Shown piece by piece: positions 8,546 through 18,654 of a stretch of 64,000 nucleotides of DNA. Under the pieces are notes generated by a model. The model saw only the letters and a list, made by a program, of their open reading frames with translations, had not been told where the DNA came from and made no database searches. Numbering within the stretch: the stretch's first letter is position 1; every line of letters begins with the position of its first letter. A program made the translations under genes and the position numbers. Location: NCBI RefSeq assembly GCF_027622855.1, contig NZ_JAPZVR010000002.1, forward strand, positions 229,035 through 293,034, given 5' to 3'. The DNA comes from Glycomyces algeriensis (GTDB taxonomy: Bacteria; Actinomycetota; Actinomycetes; Mycobacteriales; Micromonosporaceae).

Positions 8546-9940
8546 CTAGGCGGCCCAGGCCTTCCAGGCGTCGATCTGCTCGCGCACCTGCGCCAGCTGG
8601 TCGGCCACCGGCTTCGGGCCGGTGGAGCCCGGCGTGGTGCGGCCCGCGAGGGCGCCGTCCACATCGAGCACCGCCTTGACCGACGGGTCGAGGTGCGCGG
8701 AGATCCCCGCCAGGTCGGCGTCGGCGATCTCGTGCAGCTCGATGCCGCGCGACTCGCAGTGGGACACGCAGGACCCGGCGATCTCGTGGGCGCTGCGGAA
8801 CGGGACGCCCTTGCGCACCAGCCAGTCCGCGATCTCCGTGGCGAGGCTGAAGCCCGTGGGGGCCGAGGCGCGCGGCACCTCGACGTTGAACCGCATGGTC
8901 GCGACCATGCCCGTGACGGCCGGGAGCAGGAGCGCCAGGTTGTCGAGCGAGTCGAACACCGGCTCCTTGTCCTCCTGGAGGTCCTTGTTGTACGTGAACG
9001 GCAGGCCCTTGAGCGTGACGAGCAGGCCGGTCAGGTTGCCGACGAGGCGGCCGGACTTGCCGCGCGCGAGCTCGGCGACATCCGGGTTCTTCTTCTGCGG
9101 CATGATCGACGAGCCCGTGGAGAACGCGTCGTCGAGCTTGACCCAGCCGAACTCCTGGCTCGACCAGAGGATGACCTCCTCCCCCAGGCGGGAGAGGTGG
9201 ATGCCGACCATCGAGCACACGAACAGCAGCTCCGCCGCGAAGTCGCGGTCGGAGACGCCGTCGAGCGAGTTCGCGACGGGGCCGTCGAAGCCGAGCTCCT
9301 CGGCCACGGCGACCGGGTCGAGCGGCAGCGACGAGCCCGACAGCGCACCCGAGCCCAGCGGGGACAGCGCGGCGCGCTTGTCCCAGTCCCGCAAGCGGTC
9401 CAGGTCGCGCAGGAGGCCCTGCGCATGGGCCAGGAGCTGGTGCCCGAGGGTGATCGGCTGGGCGTGCTGGAGGTGGGTCATGCCCGGCGCGGGCGCGTCC
9501 ACGAGGCCGGCCGCCTGCTCGGTCAGCGCGCTGACGAGGTCCGTGAGGTCGGCGGCGAGGCCCTTCGCGTGGTCGCGGCAGTACAGGCGCAGGTCCGTGG
9601 CGATCTGGTCGTTGCGCGAGCGGCCGGCGCGGAGCTTGCCGCCGAGGTCGCCGAGGCGCTCGACGAGGCCGCGTTCCAGCGCGGTGTGCACGTCCTCGTC
9701 GGCCACGGTGCCGGTGAAGGCCCCGGAGGCGACGTCGTCGCCCAGCTCGTCGAGGGCGGTGAGCATCGTCGCGAGCTCGTCAGCGGTGAGCAGCCCGGCC
9801 CGGTTGAGCACGCGCGCATGGGCTTTGGAGGCTTTGAGGTCGTACGGCGCGAGGCGCCAGTCGAACCCGATCGAGGCGTTCAGGGCCTCGAGGGCGGCGG
9901 CCGGGCCGCCCGAGAAGCGGCCTCCCCACAGTTTCGCCAT
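8546..9940 (-). CDS. argH: argininosuccinate lyase
   Basis: 464 residues, normal length. It cleaves argininosuccinate to arginine and fumarate, the last step of arginine synthesis, in the cytosol. The N-terminus [10 protein letters not shown] and the fumarase/aspartase signature [15 protein letters not shown] are intact, the latter including the flexible loop with the catalytic Ser. ATG 9940 shares its A with the TAA of an 11-codon mini-ORF. It is the last gene of the arg operon. Unlike most actinobacterial arg clusters there is no argG before it. Confidence 0.97.
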   Translation of the reverse strand: MAKLWGGRFSGGPAAALEALNASIGFDWRLAPYDLKASKAHARVLNRAGLLTADELATMLTALDELGDDVASGAFTGTVADEDVHTALERGLVERLGDLGGKLRAGRSRNDQIATDLRLYCRDHAKGLAADLTDLVSALTEQAAGLVDAPAPGMTHLQHAQPITLGHQLLAHAQGLLRDLDRLRDWDKRAALSPLGSGALSGSSLPLDPVAVAEELGFDGPVANSLDGVSDRDFAAELLFVCSMVGIHLSRLGEEVILWSSQEFGWVKLDDAFSTGSSIMPQKKNPDVAELARGKSGRLVGNLTGLLVTLKGLPFTYNKDLQEDKEPVFDSLDNLALLLPAVTGMVATMRFNVEVPRASAPTGFSLATEIADWLVRKGVPFRSAHEIAGSCVSHCESRGIELHEIADADLAGISAHLDPSVKAVLDVDGALAGRTTPGSTGPKPVADQLAQVREQIDAWKAWAA

Positions 9941-9975
9941 TACGCCGCGTCTCCCTTGGTGTGCTTGACGGTCAT
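9940..9975 (-). CDS. 11-codon mini-ORF bridging argR and argH
   Basis: ATG at 9975-9973 overlaps the argR stop as ATGA, and its TAA overlaps the argH start as TAATG. The frame reads [11 protein letters not shown]. It sits where argG usually lies. It could pass ribosomes from argR to argH or be chance. It shows no similarity that I can see to the argG N-terminus. Confidence 0.3.
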   Translation of the reverse strand: MTVKHTKGDAA

Positions 9976-10523
9976 TGCTGGTGCTCCTTGGCGTCGTTCG
10001 CCGACGCGGTCTCGTCGGTGGCGTACGGGTCGGGCCCCTTGCCGGCCCAGTGCAGCATCTGGTCGGCCACGTGCGCGCCGGTGACGCCGTCGCGGGCGAT
10101 TACGGCGATCGTGTCGTCCCCGGCGATCGTGCCGATCACGTCGTGCAGTCCCGAGCGGTCGATGGCGCTGGCCAGGTACTGGGCCGCGCCGGGCGGGCAG
10201 CGCAGGACGGCCATGTTCCCGGAGTGGTCGGCGCCGACGAGGAGTTCGCGCAGGAGCCGCTGGAGCCGGTCCGAGGCGATCTCCGTGTCGCGAAGGGGCC
10301 GTTCGCCTTCCGCGAAGATCGAGTAGACCGCCGAGCCGCCGTCGGTGCCGCGCACCTTGACCGCGCCGAGTTCCTCGAGGTCGCGCGAGAGCGTGGCCTG
10401 GGTGGCCTCGATGCCGTCGGCGGCGAGGAGGTTCGCGAGCTCGGTCTGGGAGCGGATCGGGCTGCCCGAGATGAGCTCGACGATGCGGGCCTGCCGGGCG
10501 GCCTTCGTGGTCGGCTGGTTCAT
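9972..10523 (-). CDS. argR: arginine repressor ArgR
   Basis: 183 residues. The N-terminal winged helix ([24 protein letters not shown], then [18 protein letters not shown]) contains the ArgR signature SRDLEELG. The C-terminal domain carries arginine binding and hexamer formation, with [15 protein letters not shown] matching the family GTIAGDDTI motif. It would bind the tandem boxes upstream of argC when arginine is high. It starts 16 bases after the argF stop. The short C-terminal tail ending KEHQQ is charged and not conserved. Confidence 0.96.
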   Translation of the reverse strand: MNQPTTKAARQARIVELISGSPIRSQTELANLLAADGIEATQATLSRDLEELGAVKVRGTDGGSAVYSIFAEGERPLRDTEIASDRLQRLLRELLVGADHSGNMAVLRCPPGAAQYLASAIDRSGLHDVIGTIAGDDTIAVIARDGVTGAHVADQMLHWAGKGPDPYATDETASANDAKEHQQ

Positions 10524-10539
10524 CGTCGCGCACCCCGGT

Positions 10540-11511
10540 TCATCGCTGCTCCTTCAGGAGCCAGGCGAGGAGGGCCTTCTGGGCGTGGAGCCGGTTCTCG
10601 GCCTGGTCGAACACGAGCGAGTGCGGGCCGTCCATCACCTCGTCGGTGATCTCCTCGCCGCGGTGGGCGGGGAGGCAGTGGAGGACGATCGCGTCGTCGG
10701 CGGCGTGCGCGAGGAGTTCGGCGTTGAGCTGGTACGCGGTGAGCGTCTGGATCCGGTTCTCGCTGTCGGCCATGCCCATCGAGACCCACGCGTCGGTCGA
10801 GACGACGTCCGCGCCGGCGACGGCCTCGACCGGATCGGTGGTGACGACCACGGAGCCGCCGGTCTCGGCGTTGATCTCGGCCGCGCGGGCCAGGACCTCG
10901 TCCGCGGGCTGGAAGCCGTCGGGCGCGCCGATGCGGACGTGCATCCCGGCCATCGAGCAGGCGATCACCGTGGAGTTGCCCATGTTGAACGCGGCGTCGC
11001 CGAGGTAGGCGATGCTCGTGCCCTTGAGCGGCTTGTGCTCGGCGATGGTCTGGAGGTCGGCGAGGAGCTGGCAGGGGTGCCAGCCGTCGGTGAGCGCGTT
11101 GACGACCGGGACGCTCGCGTTCGCGGCGAGCTCCTGGATGCGGTCGTCGCCGAAGGTGCGGATCACGATCGCGCTGGTGTACCGCGAGAGGACCCGGGCG
11201 GTGTCGGCGACGGTCTCGCCGCGGCCGAGCTGCGTCGACTGGGCGTCGATCACGACCGAGTGGCCGCCGAGCTCGCTGATGCCGATGTCGAAGGACAGGC
11301 GGGTGCGGGTCGAGGGCTTCTCGAAGACGACCGCGACGGACTTGGGGCCCGCGAGCGCGCGGAAGCCGTAGCGGTCGGCCTTCATCTTCGCGGCGAGGTC
11401 GAGGACCTCGGCCTGCTGCGCGACGGTGAGGTCGTCGTCCCGCAGGAAGTGCTTCAGGTGCGGCGCGGCCGAGCGCTTCGGGTTCGGCGGCGCCGGGGGC
11501 GTGACGGTCAC
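10540..11511 (-). CDS. argF: ornithine carbamoyltransferase
   Basis: 323 residues. It makes citrulline from ornithine and carbamoyl phosphate. Visible motifs: carbamoyl-phosphate loop [23 protein letters not shown], and [11 protein letters not shown] with the ornithine-binding Cys. The start is GTG 11511, which overlaps the argD stop as GTGA. A longer open frame upstream in the same phase is only argD read out of frame. There are about 20 extra residues before the usual HFL(R/K) N-terminus. Confidence 0.96.
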   Translation of the reverse strand: MTVTPPAPPNPKRSAAPHLKHFLRDDDLTVAQQAEVLDLAAKMKADRYGFRALAGPKSVAVVFEKPSTRTRLSFDIGISELGGHSVVIDAQSTQLGRGETVADTARVLSRYTSAIVIRTFGDDRIQELAANASVPVVNALTDGWHPCQLLADLQTIAEHKPLKGTSIAYLGDAAFNMGNSTVIACSMAGMHVRIGAPDGFQPADEVLARAAEINAETGGSVVVTTDPVEAVAGADVVSTDAWVSMGMADSENRIQTLTAYQLNAELLAHAADDAIVLHCLPAHRGEEITDEVMDGPHSLVFDQAENRLHAQKALLAWLLKEQR

Positions 11512-12710
11512 GGTCGGCCTCCGGGGGCGGGCAGCACGATGTCGAGGGCTTCGATGAGCTTGTCGCAGAACGTGTCCAACTCCGATGCGGTGATCGTGAG
11601 CGGGGGCGCGATCCGGATCGTGTCGGGGCGGGGGGCGTTGGCGAGCACGCCGAGGCCGACGAGGCGCTCGACCGCTTCGGCCGCGACGGGCTCGGCGAGG
11701 TTGATGCCGCGCCACAGCGCCTGGCCGCGGACCTCGGTGATCCGGGGGTCGGCGAGGAGCCGGTCGTCGAGGCGCTGCCCGAGCTCCAGCACGTTCTCGA
11801 AGAGGTGGTCCCGCTCGATCGTGTCGATCACCGCGAGGGACGCGGCGCACGCGATCGGATTGCCGCCGAAGGTGGAGCCGTGGACGCCCTTGGTGAAGAG
11901 CGCGGCCGCCTCCTCGGTGGCGAGGACCGCGCCGATCGGGACGCCGCCGCCGAGGCCCTTCGCGAGGGTCACGACGTCGGGGACGATCCCTTCGGCGTGG
12001 TGTGCGAACCAGGCGCCGGTGCGCCCGAAGCCGGACTGGATCTCGTCGAGGACCAGCAGTGCGTTGTGCTCGGTCGTGAGGGCCCTGGCGGTCTTGAGGT
12101 ATCCGGCCGGGGCGGGGATGACGCCGGTCTCGCCCTGGGTGGGTTCGAGGAACACCGCGGAGACGGTGTCGTCGACCGCGGCCTTGAGCGCGTCGGCGTC
12201 GCCGTAGGGCACGAACACGACGTCGCGGCCGTAGGGCCCGAAGGGCTCGCGGATGGCGGCCTTGCCGGTGATCGACAGCGCGCCGAGGGAGCGGCCGTGG
12301 AAGCCTTGTTCGGTGGCCACGATCCGGGATCTGCCGTGGGCGGTGCCGTGGAGGATCGCGAGCTTGAGCGCGGCCTCGTTCGCCTCGGTGCCCGAGTTGC
12401 AGAGGAAGGCCCTGCCGGGGTTGCCCCACAGGTCGAGCAGCTTCTCGGCGAGCTCGACCTCCTTCTCGTGCAGGAAGAGGTTCGAGGTGTGGGCGAGGCG
12501 GGCGGCCTGCTGGCTGATCGCCTCGACCAGCGCGGGGTGGTTGTGGCCGAGGCTGGAGACGGCGATGCCGCCGATCATGTCCAGGTACGTGTTGCCGTCC
12601 ACATCGGTCACGTAGCGGCCCTCGCCCTCGCGGATGGCGACGGGGGGGAGGCCGTAGTTGCCCATGAGGGCCGCGGTGTACCGGGCCTTGATCTGCTCCG
12701 AATAGGTCAT
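11508..12710 (-). CDS. argD: acetylornithine aminotransferase
   Basis: 400 residues, class-III PLP aminotransferase that converts N-acetylglutamate semialdehyde to N-acetylornithine. The PLP-binding Asp is in [10 protein letters not shown] (D222) and the Schiff-base Lys is K251 in TLAKGLGGG. The glycine-rich [14 protein letters not shown] phosphate loop is present. The ATG start overlaps the argB stop by 4 nt (ATGA). Related ornithine or GABA aminotransferases are excluded by context. Confidence 0.96.
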   Translation of the reverse strand: MTYSEQIKARYTAALMGNYGLPPVAIREGEGRYVTDVDGNTYLDMIGGIAVSSLGHNHPALVEAISQQAARLAHTSNLFLHEKEVELAEKLLDLWGNPGRAFLCNSGTEANEAALKLAILHGTAHGRSRIVATEQGFHGRSLGALSITGKAAIREPFGPYGRDVVFVPYGDADALKAAVDDTVSAVFLEPTQGETGVIPAPAGYLKTARALTTEHNALLVLDEIQSGFGRTGAWFAHHAEGIVPDVVTLAKGLGGGVPIGAVLATEEAAALFTKGVHGSTFGGNPIACAASLAVIDTIERDHLFENVLELGQRLDDRLLADPRITEVRGQALWRGINLAEPVAAEAVERLVGLGVLANAPRPDTIRIAPPLTITASELDTFCDKLIEALDIVLPAPGGRP

Positions 12711-13609
12711 TTCGACTCCTGGACCATGGTGCCGACGCCGTCGGTCGTGAAGATCTCCAGCAGGGTGGAGTGGGGGACGCGCCCGTCGATGACGTGCGCC
12801 TGGGGGACGCCGCCCTGGACCGCGCGCAGGCAGGCCTCCATCTTGGGGACCATGCCCGCCTGCAGGGACGGCAGCATCTCCGCGAGCCGGTCGGTGGTGA
12901 CCTGCCGCAGGAGCGAGTCCTTGTCCGGCCAGTTCTCGTAGAGGCCTTCGACGTCGGTGAGGACGATGAGCTTCTGCGCGCCGAGGGCCTCGGCGAGCGC
13001 GGCCGCGGCGGTGTCGGCGTTGAGGTTGTAGAGCACGCCGTCGTGGTCGAGCGCCACAGTGGAGACCACCGGGATGCGCCCGGCGTCGATGAGGTCGTCC
13101 ACGGCGGCGGTGTTGACGGACGCGACGTCGCCGACGCGGCCGACGTCGACCTGCTCGCCGTCCACGTCCGCCCAGCGGCGCTTCGCGGTGAACAGCTGCG
13201 CGTCCTCGCCGGACATGCCGACGGCGAACGGCCCGTGGTTGTTGATGAGCCCCACCAGTTCCCGGCCGACCTGGCCGACCAGGACCATCCGGACCACGTC
13301 CGCGGCCTCAGGGGTGGTGACGCGCAGGCCGCCCTTGAACTCGGAGGCGATGTCGAGCCTCGCGAGCATCGAGGAGATCTGCGGGCCCCCGCCGTGCACC
13401 ACCACGGGCTTGATGCCCACGTAGTGCAGGAACACCATGTCGGCGGCGAACGCGGCCTGCAGCTCGGGGTTGATCATGGCGTTGCCGCCGTACTTGACCA
13501 CCACGATGGAGCCGGTGAAGCGCTGGAGCCACGGCAGGGCCTCGATGAGGGTCTCGGCCTTGCCGAGGGCCTTCTGGAGGTGCGGGGCGAGGTCGTCGAT
13601 CGCGCTCAT
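12707..13609 (-). CDS. argB: acetylglutamate kinase
   Basis: 300 residues, amino-acid-kinase fold. It phosphorylates N-acetylglutamate, usually the arginine-feedback step. Motifs: [10 protein letters not shown] (nucleotide-binding Lys), VVHGGGPQI, a C-terminal LTDVEGLY and the [12 protein letters not shown] helix. The N-terminal helix (about residues 1-30) before IVVVKYGG is the type that forms the arginine-sensitive hexamer. ATG 13609 overlaps the argJ stop as ATGA. The longer open frame upstream is argJ read out of phase. Confidence 0.97.
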   Translation of the reverse strand: MSAIDDLAPHLQKALGKAETLIEALPWLQRFTGSIVVVKYGGNAMINPELQAAFAADMVFLHYVGIKPVVVHGGGPQISSMLARLDIASEFKGGLRVTTPEAADVVRMVLVGQVGRELVGLINNHGPFAVGMSGEDAQLFTAKRRWADVDGEQVDVGRVGDVASVNTAAVDDLIDAGRIPVVSTVALDHDGVLYNLNADTAAAALAEALGAQKLIVLTDVEGLYENWPDKDSLLRQVTTDRLAEMLPSLQAGMVPKMEACLRAVQGGVPQAHVIDGRVPHSTLLEIFTTDGVGTMVQESK

Positions 13610-14760
13610 GTGCTGTACGCCGAATTCTCGTGAACGTAGTCGTGGGACAGGTCGTTGGTCCAGATCGTGGCCGAGGCCGGGCCGTTGTGGAGCTCGATGT
13701 CGATCGTCACGTCGCGGCCCTTGAGGTCGACGAGGTCGCGCGGCTCCCCGGCGGCGCCGGCCTTGCAGATCCACACGCCGTTCACGGCCACGTCGACCGC
13801 GTCCGCGTCGAACGGCGCCTTCGAGACGCCGACGGCGGCGAGGATGCGGCCCCAGTTCGGGTCGGAGCCGAACAGGGCGGTCTTGACGAGGTTGTCGCGG
13901 GCGACGCAGCGGGCGACCTCGACCGCGTCGTCCTCGGTCGCCGCGCCCGAGACGGTGATCGCGACGTCCTTCGTGGAGCCTTCGGCGTCCGAGAGCAGCT
14001 GGTGCGCGAGGTCCTTGCACAGCTCGGTGAGCGCGGTGATGAACGCGTCCGCCTCGGCCTCTACGCCGGAGGCGCCCGAGGCGAGGAGGAGCACGGTGTC
14101 GTTGGTGGACATCGACCCGTCCGAGTCGAGCCGGTCGAACGAGTACCGGCAGGCGGTGCCCAGCGCGGCGTCGGCGAGCGGCCCGTCGACCACCGCGTCG
14201 GTGGTGAGCACGACGAGCATCGTGGCGAGGCCGGGGGCGAGCATGCCAGCGCCCTTCGCGATGCCGCCGACCGACCAGCCGGCGGGACTCGTGACGACGG
14301 CGTTCTTCGCCACGGTGTCGGTGGTCATGATCGCGGTCGCGGCCTGCTCGCCGCCATCGTCGTGGAGCGCCGCCGCGGCGGCCTCGACGCCGGGCAGGAG
14401 CTTGTCCATCGGCAGCTGCTCACCGATGAGGCCGGTCGAGCAGACCGCGATCTCGACGGCGCCGCAGCCGAGGAGCTCGGCGGTCTTCTCGGCGGTGGCG
14501 TGCGTGTTCTGGAAGCCCTGCGCGCCGGTGCAGGCGTTCGCGCCGCCCGAGTTGAGGACGACGGCCTTGAGCTGACCGGTGGTGAGCACCTGCTGGGTCC
14601 ACTTGACCGGGGCGGCCTTCACGCGGTTGCCGGTGAAGCGGCCCGCGGCGACCTGCAGCGGGCCCTCGTTCACGACGAGCGCCATGTCCGGCTTCCCGGA
14701 GGCCTTGAGCCCGGCGGTGACGCCGGAGGCCTTGAAGCCCTTGGGGGACGTGATGGTCAC
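13606..14760 (-). CDS. argJ: bifunctional ornithine acetyltransferase / N-acetylglutamate synthase
   Basis: 384 residues from GTG 14760. It recycles the acetyl group from N-acetylornithine to glutamate. It is made as a precursor that cuts itself before the nucleophilic Thr in the GLATMLVV segment (family ATML motif, preceded by KGAGMLAPG). The N-terminal ASGVTAGLK and a C-terminal SDPNWGRIL motif are present. With argJ the cycle does not need argA or argE. The start overlaps the argC stop by 4 nt. Confidence 0.96.
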   Translation of the reverse strand: MTITSPKGFKASGVTAGLKASGKPDMALVVNEGPLQVAAGRFTGNRVKAAPVKWTQQVLTTGQLKAVVLNSGGANACTGAQGFQNTHATAEKTAELLGCGAVEIAVCSTGLIGEQLPMDKLLPGVEAAAAALHDDGGEQAATAIMTTDTVAKNAVVTSPAGWSVGGIAKGAGMLAPGLATMLVVLTTDAVVDGPLADAALGTACRYSFDRLDSDGSMSTNDTVLLLASGASGVEAEADAFITALTELCKDLAHQLLSDAEGSTKDVAITVSGAATEDDAVEVARCVARDNLVKTALFGSDPNWGRILAAVGVSKAPFDADAVDVAVNGVWICKAGAAGEPRDLVDLKGRDVTIDIELHNGPASATIWTNDLSHDYVHENSAYST

Positions 14761-15770
14761 GGTGCCACTCCGTTCACGGTGAGGCCCGCGGCCTCGGGGA
14801 GGCCGAGCATGAGGTTGGCGCACTGCACGACCTGGCCGGCCGCGCCCTTGCCGAGGTTGTCGATTGCCGAGGTCACGATGATCCGGCCCGAGTCCTTGTC
14901 CACAGTGCCCTGGAGCTGCACGGCGTTCGTGCCGAAGGTGGATGCCGTGGAGGGCCACTGACCTTCGCGCAGGACGCGCACGAAGTGCTCGCCGTCGTAG
15001 GCCTTCACCAGCGCGGCGTGCACGTCGGCGGCGGTCACGTCCCCGGTCGCCTTGGCGGTCACCGTGGAGATGATGCCGCGCGGCATCGGCGCCAGCAGCG
15101 GCGTCATCGAGATCGAGGCGGCCCCGGAGGCCTGCTTGATCTCGGGGACGTGCTGGTGCGCGCCCACCTTGTACGGGCTCATCGCGCCCATGACCTCGCT
15201 GGCGAGGAGATTCTTCTTGGGGGCGTTGCCCGCGCCGGAGGTGCCGGAGGCCGCGACGACCACCACGTCCTCGGGCGAGGCGATCCCCGCGTCGAGGAGC
15301 GGCCGCAGGGCGAGAATGGTGGCGACGGCGTAGCAGCCGGTCGCGGCGACCCGCGTCGAAGCGGCGATGGCCTCGCGCTGGCCGGGCAGCTCGGGGAGGC
15401 CGTAAGTCCAGGTCCCGGCGTGCGGGCCCGGGTAGTAGGCTTCCCAGGCCGCGGCGTCCTCGAGCCGGTGGTCGGCTCCGAGGTCCACGATCTTCTGGCC
15501 GGCCGGGAGCTGGGCGGCGAGCGCGGCCGACTGGCCGTGCGGGAGGGTCATGATGACGAGGTCGGCCTCGGCGAAGGCCTCCGGGGTGGTCGGGGTGAAG
15601 CGTCGGTCGCCGTACGCGGTGAGGTGGGGGTGGACTGCGGTGATGTACTCACCGGCGTTGCTGTGCGCGCCCGCGGCGACGACGTCGAGCTGCGGGTGGT
15701 CGGCGAGCAGCCGGAGCACCTCGCCCCCGGCGTAACCGCTGGCACCCGCCACGGCGACCTGATAAGTCAC
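14757..15770 (-). CDS. argC: N-acetyl-gamma-glutamyl-phosphate reductase
   Basis: 337 residues. NADPH-dependent reduction of N-acetylglutamyl phosphate. N-terminal Rossmann motif VAVAGASGYAGGEVLRLL, catalytic Cys in AATGCYAVAT, and the substrate segment GTSGAGNAP. GTG 15770 has a GGAGG 6 bases upstream. It is the first gene of the arginine operon, directly downstream of two ARG boxes. Confidence 0.97.
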   Translation of the reverse strand: MTYQVAVAGASGYAGGEVLRLLADHPQLDVVAAGAHSNAGEYITAVHPHLTAYGDRRFTPTTPEAFAEADLVIMTLPHGQSAALAAQLPAGQKIVDLGADHRLEDAAAWEAYYPGPHAGTWTYGLPELPGQREAIAASTRVAATGCYAVATILALRPLLDAGIASPEDVVVVAASGTSGAGNAPKKNLLASEVMGAMSPYKVGAHQHVPEIKQASGAASISMTPLLAPMPRGIISTVTAKATGDVTAADVHAALVKAYDGEHFVRVLREGQWPSTASTFGTNAVQLQGTVDKDSGRIIVTSAIDNLGKGAAGQVVQCANLMLGLPEAAGLTVNGVAP

Positions 15771-15784
15771 TGGAAACCTCCATG

Positions 15785-15820
15785 CTGAATGACTATGCAG
15801 AGTACTGTATCAGCATTCAG
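15785..15820 (-). promoter_or_regulatory. two tandem ARG boxes (ArgR operator) before argC
   Basis: Two 16-bp dyads, CTGAATGACTATGCAG (15785-15800) and CTGTATCAGCATTCAG (15805-15820). Both fit CTGnAT-N4-ATnCAG in one or other orientation, and 4 bases separate them, so their centres are 20 bases apart. ArgR hexamers bind pairs of 18-bp boxes with a 2-3-bp gap, which this matches. They lie 15-50 bases upstream of the argC start and would cover the promoter, allowing argR in the same operon to repress it. Confidence 0.8.
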
Positions 15821-15859
15821 GCGTAACAGCGCGGTCGTATTCCGGACACTGGGACGTGA

Positions 15860-16240
15860 TCATCGCCCCCTGCTCGCGACCGGCGACCGCCGCCACGGCC
15901 TCCTATTGTTTAGCCTGCTCACGGCAACGACCGGCCGTCGTCCGCCAAGGGTGCCGCCTTCGGCGTACATGCTCACCGGCCAACCGTCCGCCCCGAGACT
16001 CCCCCGGCGCGCCCGGTCGCCACCGACACGCCCCGCCCCCCTTCATCGCGCCTGCTCACGGGCGACGGCCCACCGCTGGCCGCCGAGACGCTGCTCCGCT
16101 TTCAGCCTGCCCGTCGCATCCGACAGGCAACCCGACCGCCCGATCCCACGCTCTCAGGGTGCCTGCTCGCGGGCGACAACGACCGTTGGCCGCCGAGGCC
16201 CGGCCCGCCTTCATCGCGCCTGCTCGCGGGCGAAGATGGC
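15860..16240. repeat. degenerate dispersed repeat copying the 3' end of the adjacent regulator gene
   Basis: Copies of a motif close to TTCATCGCGCCTGCTCGCGG plus GCGAC occur at about 15860-15880, 15913-15932, 15970-15985, 16042-16070 and 16161-16184. The parent sequence at 16209-16240 is the 3' end of the response regulator gene. Spacing is irregular (about 50-120 bp). Frames open through the region but differ between copies, so no gene is called in 15821-16210. Confidence 0.6.
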
Positions 16241-16852
16241 CGCCTGCACCCGGCTCGCCAGACCCAGCTTCGCGAGCACGCGGGTGACGTGCGACTTCAC
16301 CGTCGCCTCGGCCATTCCCAGCTCGCCCGCGATCTCCGCGTTCGACATCCCTTCGCCGATGAGCGCGAGCACCTCGGTCTCGCGCGGCGTGAGGTTCGCC
16401 AGCCCGGCATTGTCGACCGCGATCGGGGCGTAGGCCGGGCGCGAGCGCGCGAACTCGGCGATGAGGCCGCGGGTGACCGCCGGGGAGATGAGGCCGTCGC
16501 CGCGCGCGATCGTGCGCACCGCCTCGACCAGGGTCTCGGCGTCCGCGTCCTTGAGCAGGAACCCGCTGGCCCCGGCCCTGAGCGCGTCGAACACGTTCTC
16601 GTCCTCGCCGTAGCTGGTCAGCACCAGCACGTCCGCGACCCCGCGCAGCTCGGCCGCCGCGGCGATCCCGTCCTTGCGGGGCATCCGGATGTCCATGACG
16701 ACCACATCGGGGCGGAGTTCCCCCGCGAGCGCCACGGCCTCGACGCCGTCGGCGGCCTCGCCGACCACCTCGATCTCCTCGGCGCTGTCCAGGAGCATCC
16801 GCAGCCCGGCGCGGACCGCCGCGTGGTCGTCGGCGAGCAGGACCTTGATCAT
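16211..16852 (-). CDS. LuxR/NarL-family response regulator
   Basis: 213 residues. Receiver domain with D8-D9, phospho-acceptor D54 in VVVMDIRMP, LTSYG and the Lys of FLLKD. The DNA-binding LuxR domain begins at LTPRETEVLALIGEGMSNAEIA, with recognition helix EATVKSHVTRVLAKLG. The start overlaps the kinase stop by 4 nt. The partner kinase and 3'-end repeats set its context; its targets are unknown. Confidence 0.92.
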   Translation of the reverse strand: MIKVLLADDHAAVRAGLRMLLDSAEEIEVVGEAADGVEAVALAGELRPDVVVMDIRMPRKDGIAAAAELRGVADVLVLTSYGEDENVFDALRAGASGFLLKDADAETLVEAVRTIARGDGLISPAVTRGLIAEFARSRPAYAPIAVDNAGLANLTPRETEVLALIGEGMSNAEIAGELGMAEATVKSHVTRVLAKLGLASRVQAAIFAREQAR

Positions 16853-18099
16853 CGTTGCGGGCTCCGTTTCGGGAATCGGCTGGTTCCGGGCGATTGCGGC
16901 TCAGGTGACTCGAGTCCCCCAGTGGGGATCTCGGCGCGCACCCGCCAGCGGCGGCCCTCAGGTCCGGCCCGGACCTCGCCGCCGAGGATCCGCACCCGCT
17001 CGGTCATGCCGACCAGGCCCGCGCCCCCGCTGGGCATGTCGCCGGTGCCCGGGCGCACGGCGTTCTCGACCTCGACGACGATCCACTCGTCCTCGTAGCG
17101 GATCGCGACCGAGGCGTCCGAGCCGTACTTCAGCACGTTCGTCAGCGCCTCCTGCACGACCCGGTACGCGGTGAGCTCCACCTCGCCCGGCAGCGCCCGG
17201 GCGGTCCCCTCCACGGCGAAGTCCACGTCGAGGCCGACCTTGCGCATCCGCTCGACCAGCTCCGGCACCTGGTCGAGCCGGAACGACGCCAGCTCCTCGC
17301 CGGCGCCGCTGTCGGCCGCCCGCAGCAGGCCGATGATCCGCCGCAGTTCCGCCAGGCCCTCCACACTCGAGGAGCGGATGGCGGCCACCGAAGTCCGCAC
17401 CGTCTCGGCGTCCAGGTCCTTGCGGGCCTGGAGCGCCGTGGACTGCAAGGCGATCGCCGACAGATAGTTCGCGACGGTGTCGTGGAGCTCGCGCGCCATC
17501 AGGGTGCGCTCGCGCAGCACCGCCTCGCGGCGGCGCACGTCCGCGAGCCGCGCGGTCTGCTCGGCCCGCTCTGTCTCCAGCGCCGCCCGCTCATGGGCCT
17601 GGCGCACGATGATCGCCGAGAAGATCGGCGAGACCAGCACCAGCGCGGCGATCGCCAGCATGCTGAGCACCGCGGCGGCCCGGCCGTCCTCCGCCGCGAT
17701 GTAGACCCCGGTGGCCAGTACTGCGGCGACCGCGGCCGGCACCATGATCCGCAGCCCGCGCCGCGAACCGTAGCGGGCGTACGCGTACAGGTTGTCGGTG
17801 AACACGAACACGACCGCGAGCGAGAACCCGATCGCGATCTCGGCGCCGAAGCCGATGAGGCCCAGCGCGAGCGTCATCCCCGGCCAGGTGCGGCGCAGCA
17901 CGACGCCGGTGCAGACCAGGACCAGCGGAATGAACCGCACCGCCTGCGGCACCTCGATGCCGAACCGCTCGTAGCTGCCGAGCGCGAGGAGGGCCGAGCC
18001 CAGGGCGAACAGCAGGACGGCGGCGATCACGGAGGGGCGCTGCACGCCGCGGAAGCGGTCGGCGAGGGAGCGGCGCGGCGGACTGGTCATGGAACCCAT
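16849..18099 (-). CDS. NarL-type sensor histidine kinase
   Basis: 416 residues. The N-terminal membrane region (about residues 20-175) holds five or six TM segments, followed by a coiled linker. HisKA_3 has the phospho-acceptor His in ARELHDTVANYLSAIALQ. The HATPase domain has the N-box EALTNVLKYG and G-box GAGLVGMTERVRILGG. It starts at ATG 18099 or at the ATG three codons in (18090); neither has a strong ribosome site. Co-transcribed with, and overlapping, the regulator that follows. Confidence 0.9.
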   Translation of the reverse strand: MGSMTSPPRRSLADRFRGVQRPSVIAAVLLFALGSALLALGSYERFGIEVPQAVRFIPLVLVCTGVVLRRTWPGMTLALGLIGFGAEIAIGFSLAVVFVFTDNLYAYARYGSRRGLRIMVPAAVAAVLATGVYIAAEDGRAAAVLSMLAIAALVLVSPIFSAIIVRQAHERAALETERAEQTARLADVRRREAVLRERTLMARELHDTVANYLSAIALQSTALQARKDLDAETVRTSVAAIRSSSVEGLAELRRIIGLLRAADSGAGEELASFRLDQVPELVERMRKVGLDVDFAVEGTARALPGEVELTAYRVVQEALTNVLKYGSDASVAIRYEDEWIVVEVENAVRPGTGDMPSGGAGLVGMTERVRILGGEVRAGPEGRRWRVRAEIPTGGLESPEPQSPGTSRFPKRSPQR

Positions 18100-18231
18100 C
18101 CCATCATGTCCGGCGGACCGCGGCCTCAGTCTGGATGCCTAACCGCACCTCCGACTTTGGTCGCACCCGCCTCGGCGGCCCCACGTTCGGGCGACCATGA
18201 TGGGCACGTGTCCGAACAGGAGAACCCCTCA

Positions 18232-18654
18232 GTGAACGGCGCGGCCCCGGCCGATGTCGAAGCCAATGTCGAAGCCGACGTCGAATGGGCCCGCTACACC
18301 GGCGCCGCCCGCACCCTCGTGCTCCTCAACTCGCTCCTGGCGCTCGTCTTGGAGCTGGCCATGTTCGGCTTCGTCGTCTGGTGGATCCTCACCCTCGACC
18401 TGCCGCTGCTCGCGCGGATCCCGATCGCGATCGCGGCCTTCGGCGCGTTCGCGACCCTGTGGGGGCTGCTGGTCTCGCCCAAGGCCCGCTACCCCCTGCC
18501 GACGGCGGGAACCGTCGCGTTCAAGCTAACCGCGTACGGCGTCAGCGCGCTGGCGCTGTGGGGCGTGGGCTACCCGTTCGCGGCGCTCGCGTTCGCGGTC
18601 CTCGCGGCCGCGAACACCGCTGTCGTCACGTACGTCAGAACCCGAGCAGCCTGA
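18232..18654 (+). CDS. YrdB/DUF2568-like four-TM membrane protein
   Basis: 140 residues from GTG 18232, preceded by AGGAGA at 8 bases; GTG 18208 upstream is less well placed. Four hydrophobic segments with WWILTLDLPLLARIPIAI and LLVSPKARYPLPTAG resemble the DUF2568/YrdB family. The soluble N-terminus has a 12-bp triplicate (18250-18285) giving ADVE-ANVE-ADVE. The 3' end overlaps the convergent DUF4190 gene by 20 bp. Function unknown. Confidence 0.75.
   Translation: MNGAAPADVEANVEADVEWARYTGAARTLVLLNSLLALVLELAMFGFVVWWILTLDLPLLARIPIAIAAFGAFATLWGLLVSPKARYPLPTAGTVAFKLTAYGVSALALWGVGYPFAALAFAVLAAANTAVVTYVRTRAA

Noticed and set aside
11526-12429. In-frame upstream extension of argF over argD (frame opens at 12429)
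   Set aside because: argD in its own frame explains this DNA; the argF family N-terminus begins at 11511.
15789-16433. Plus-strand 214-codon frame before argC and over the response regulator
   Set aside because: It covers the ARG boxes, a repeat region and the antisense of a well-supported gene; composition is a shadow.
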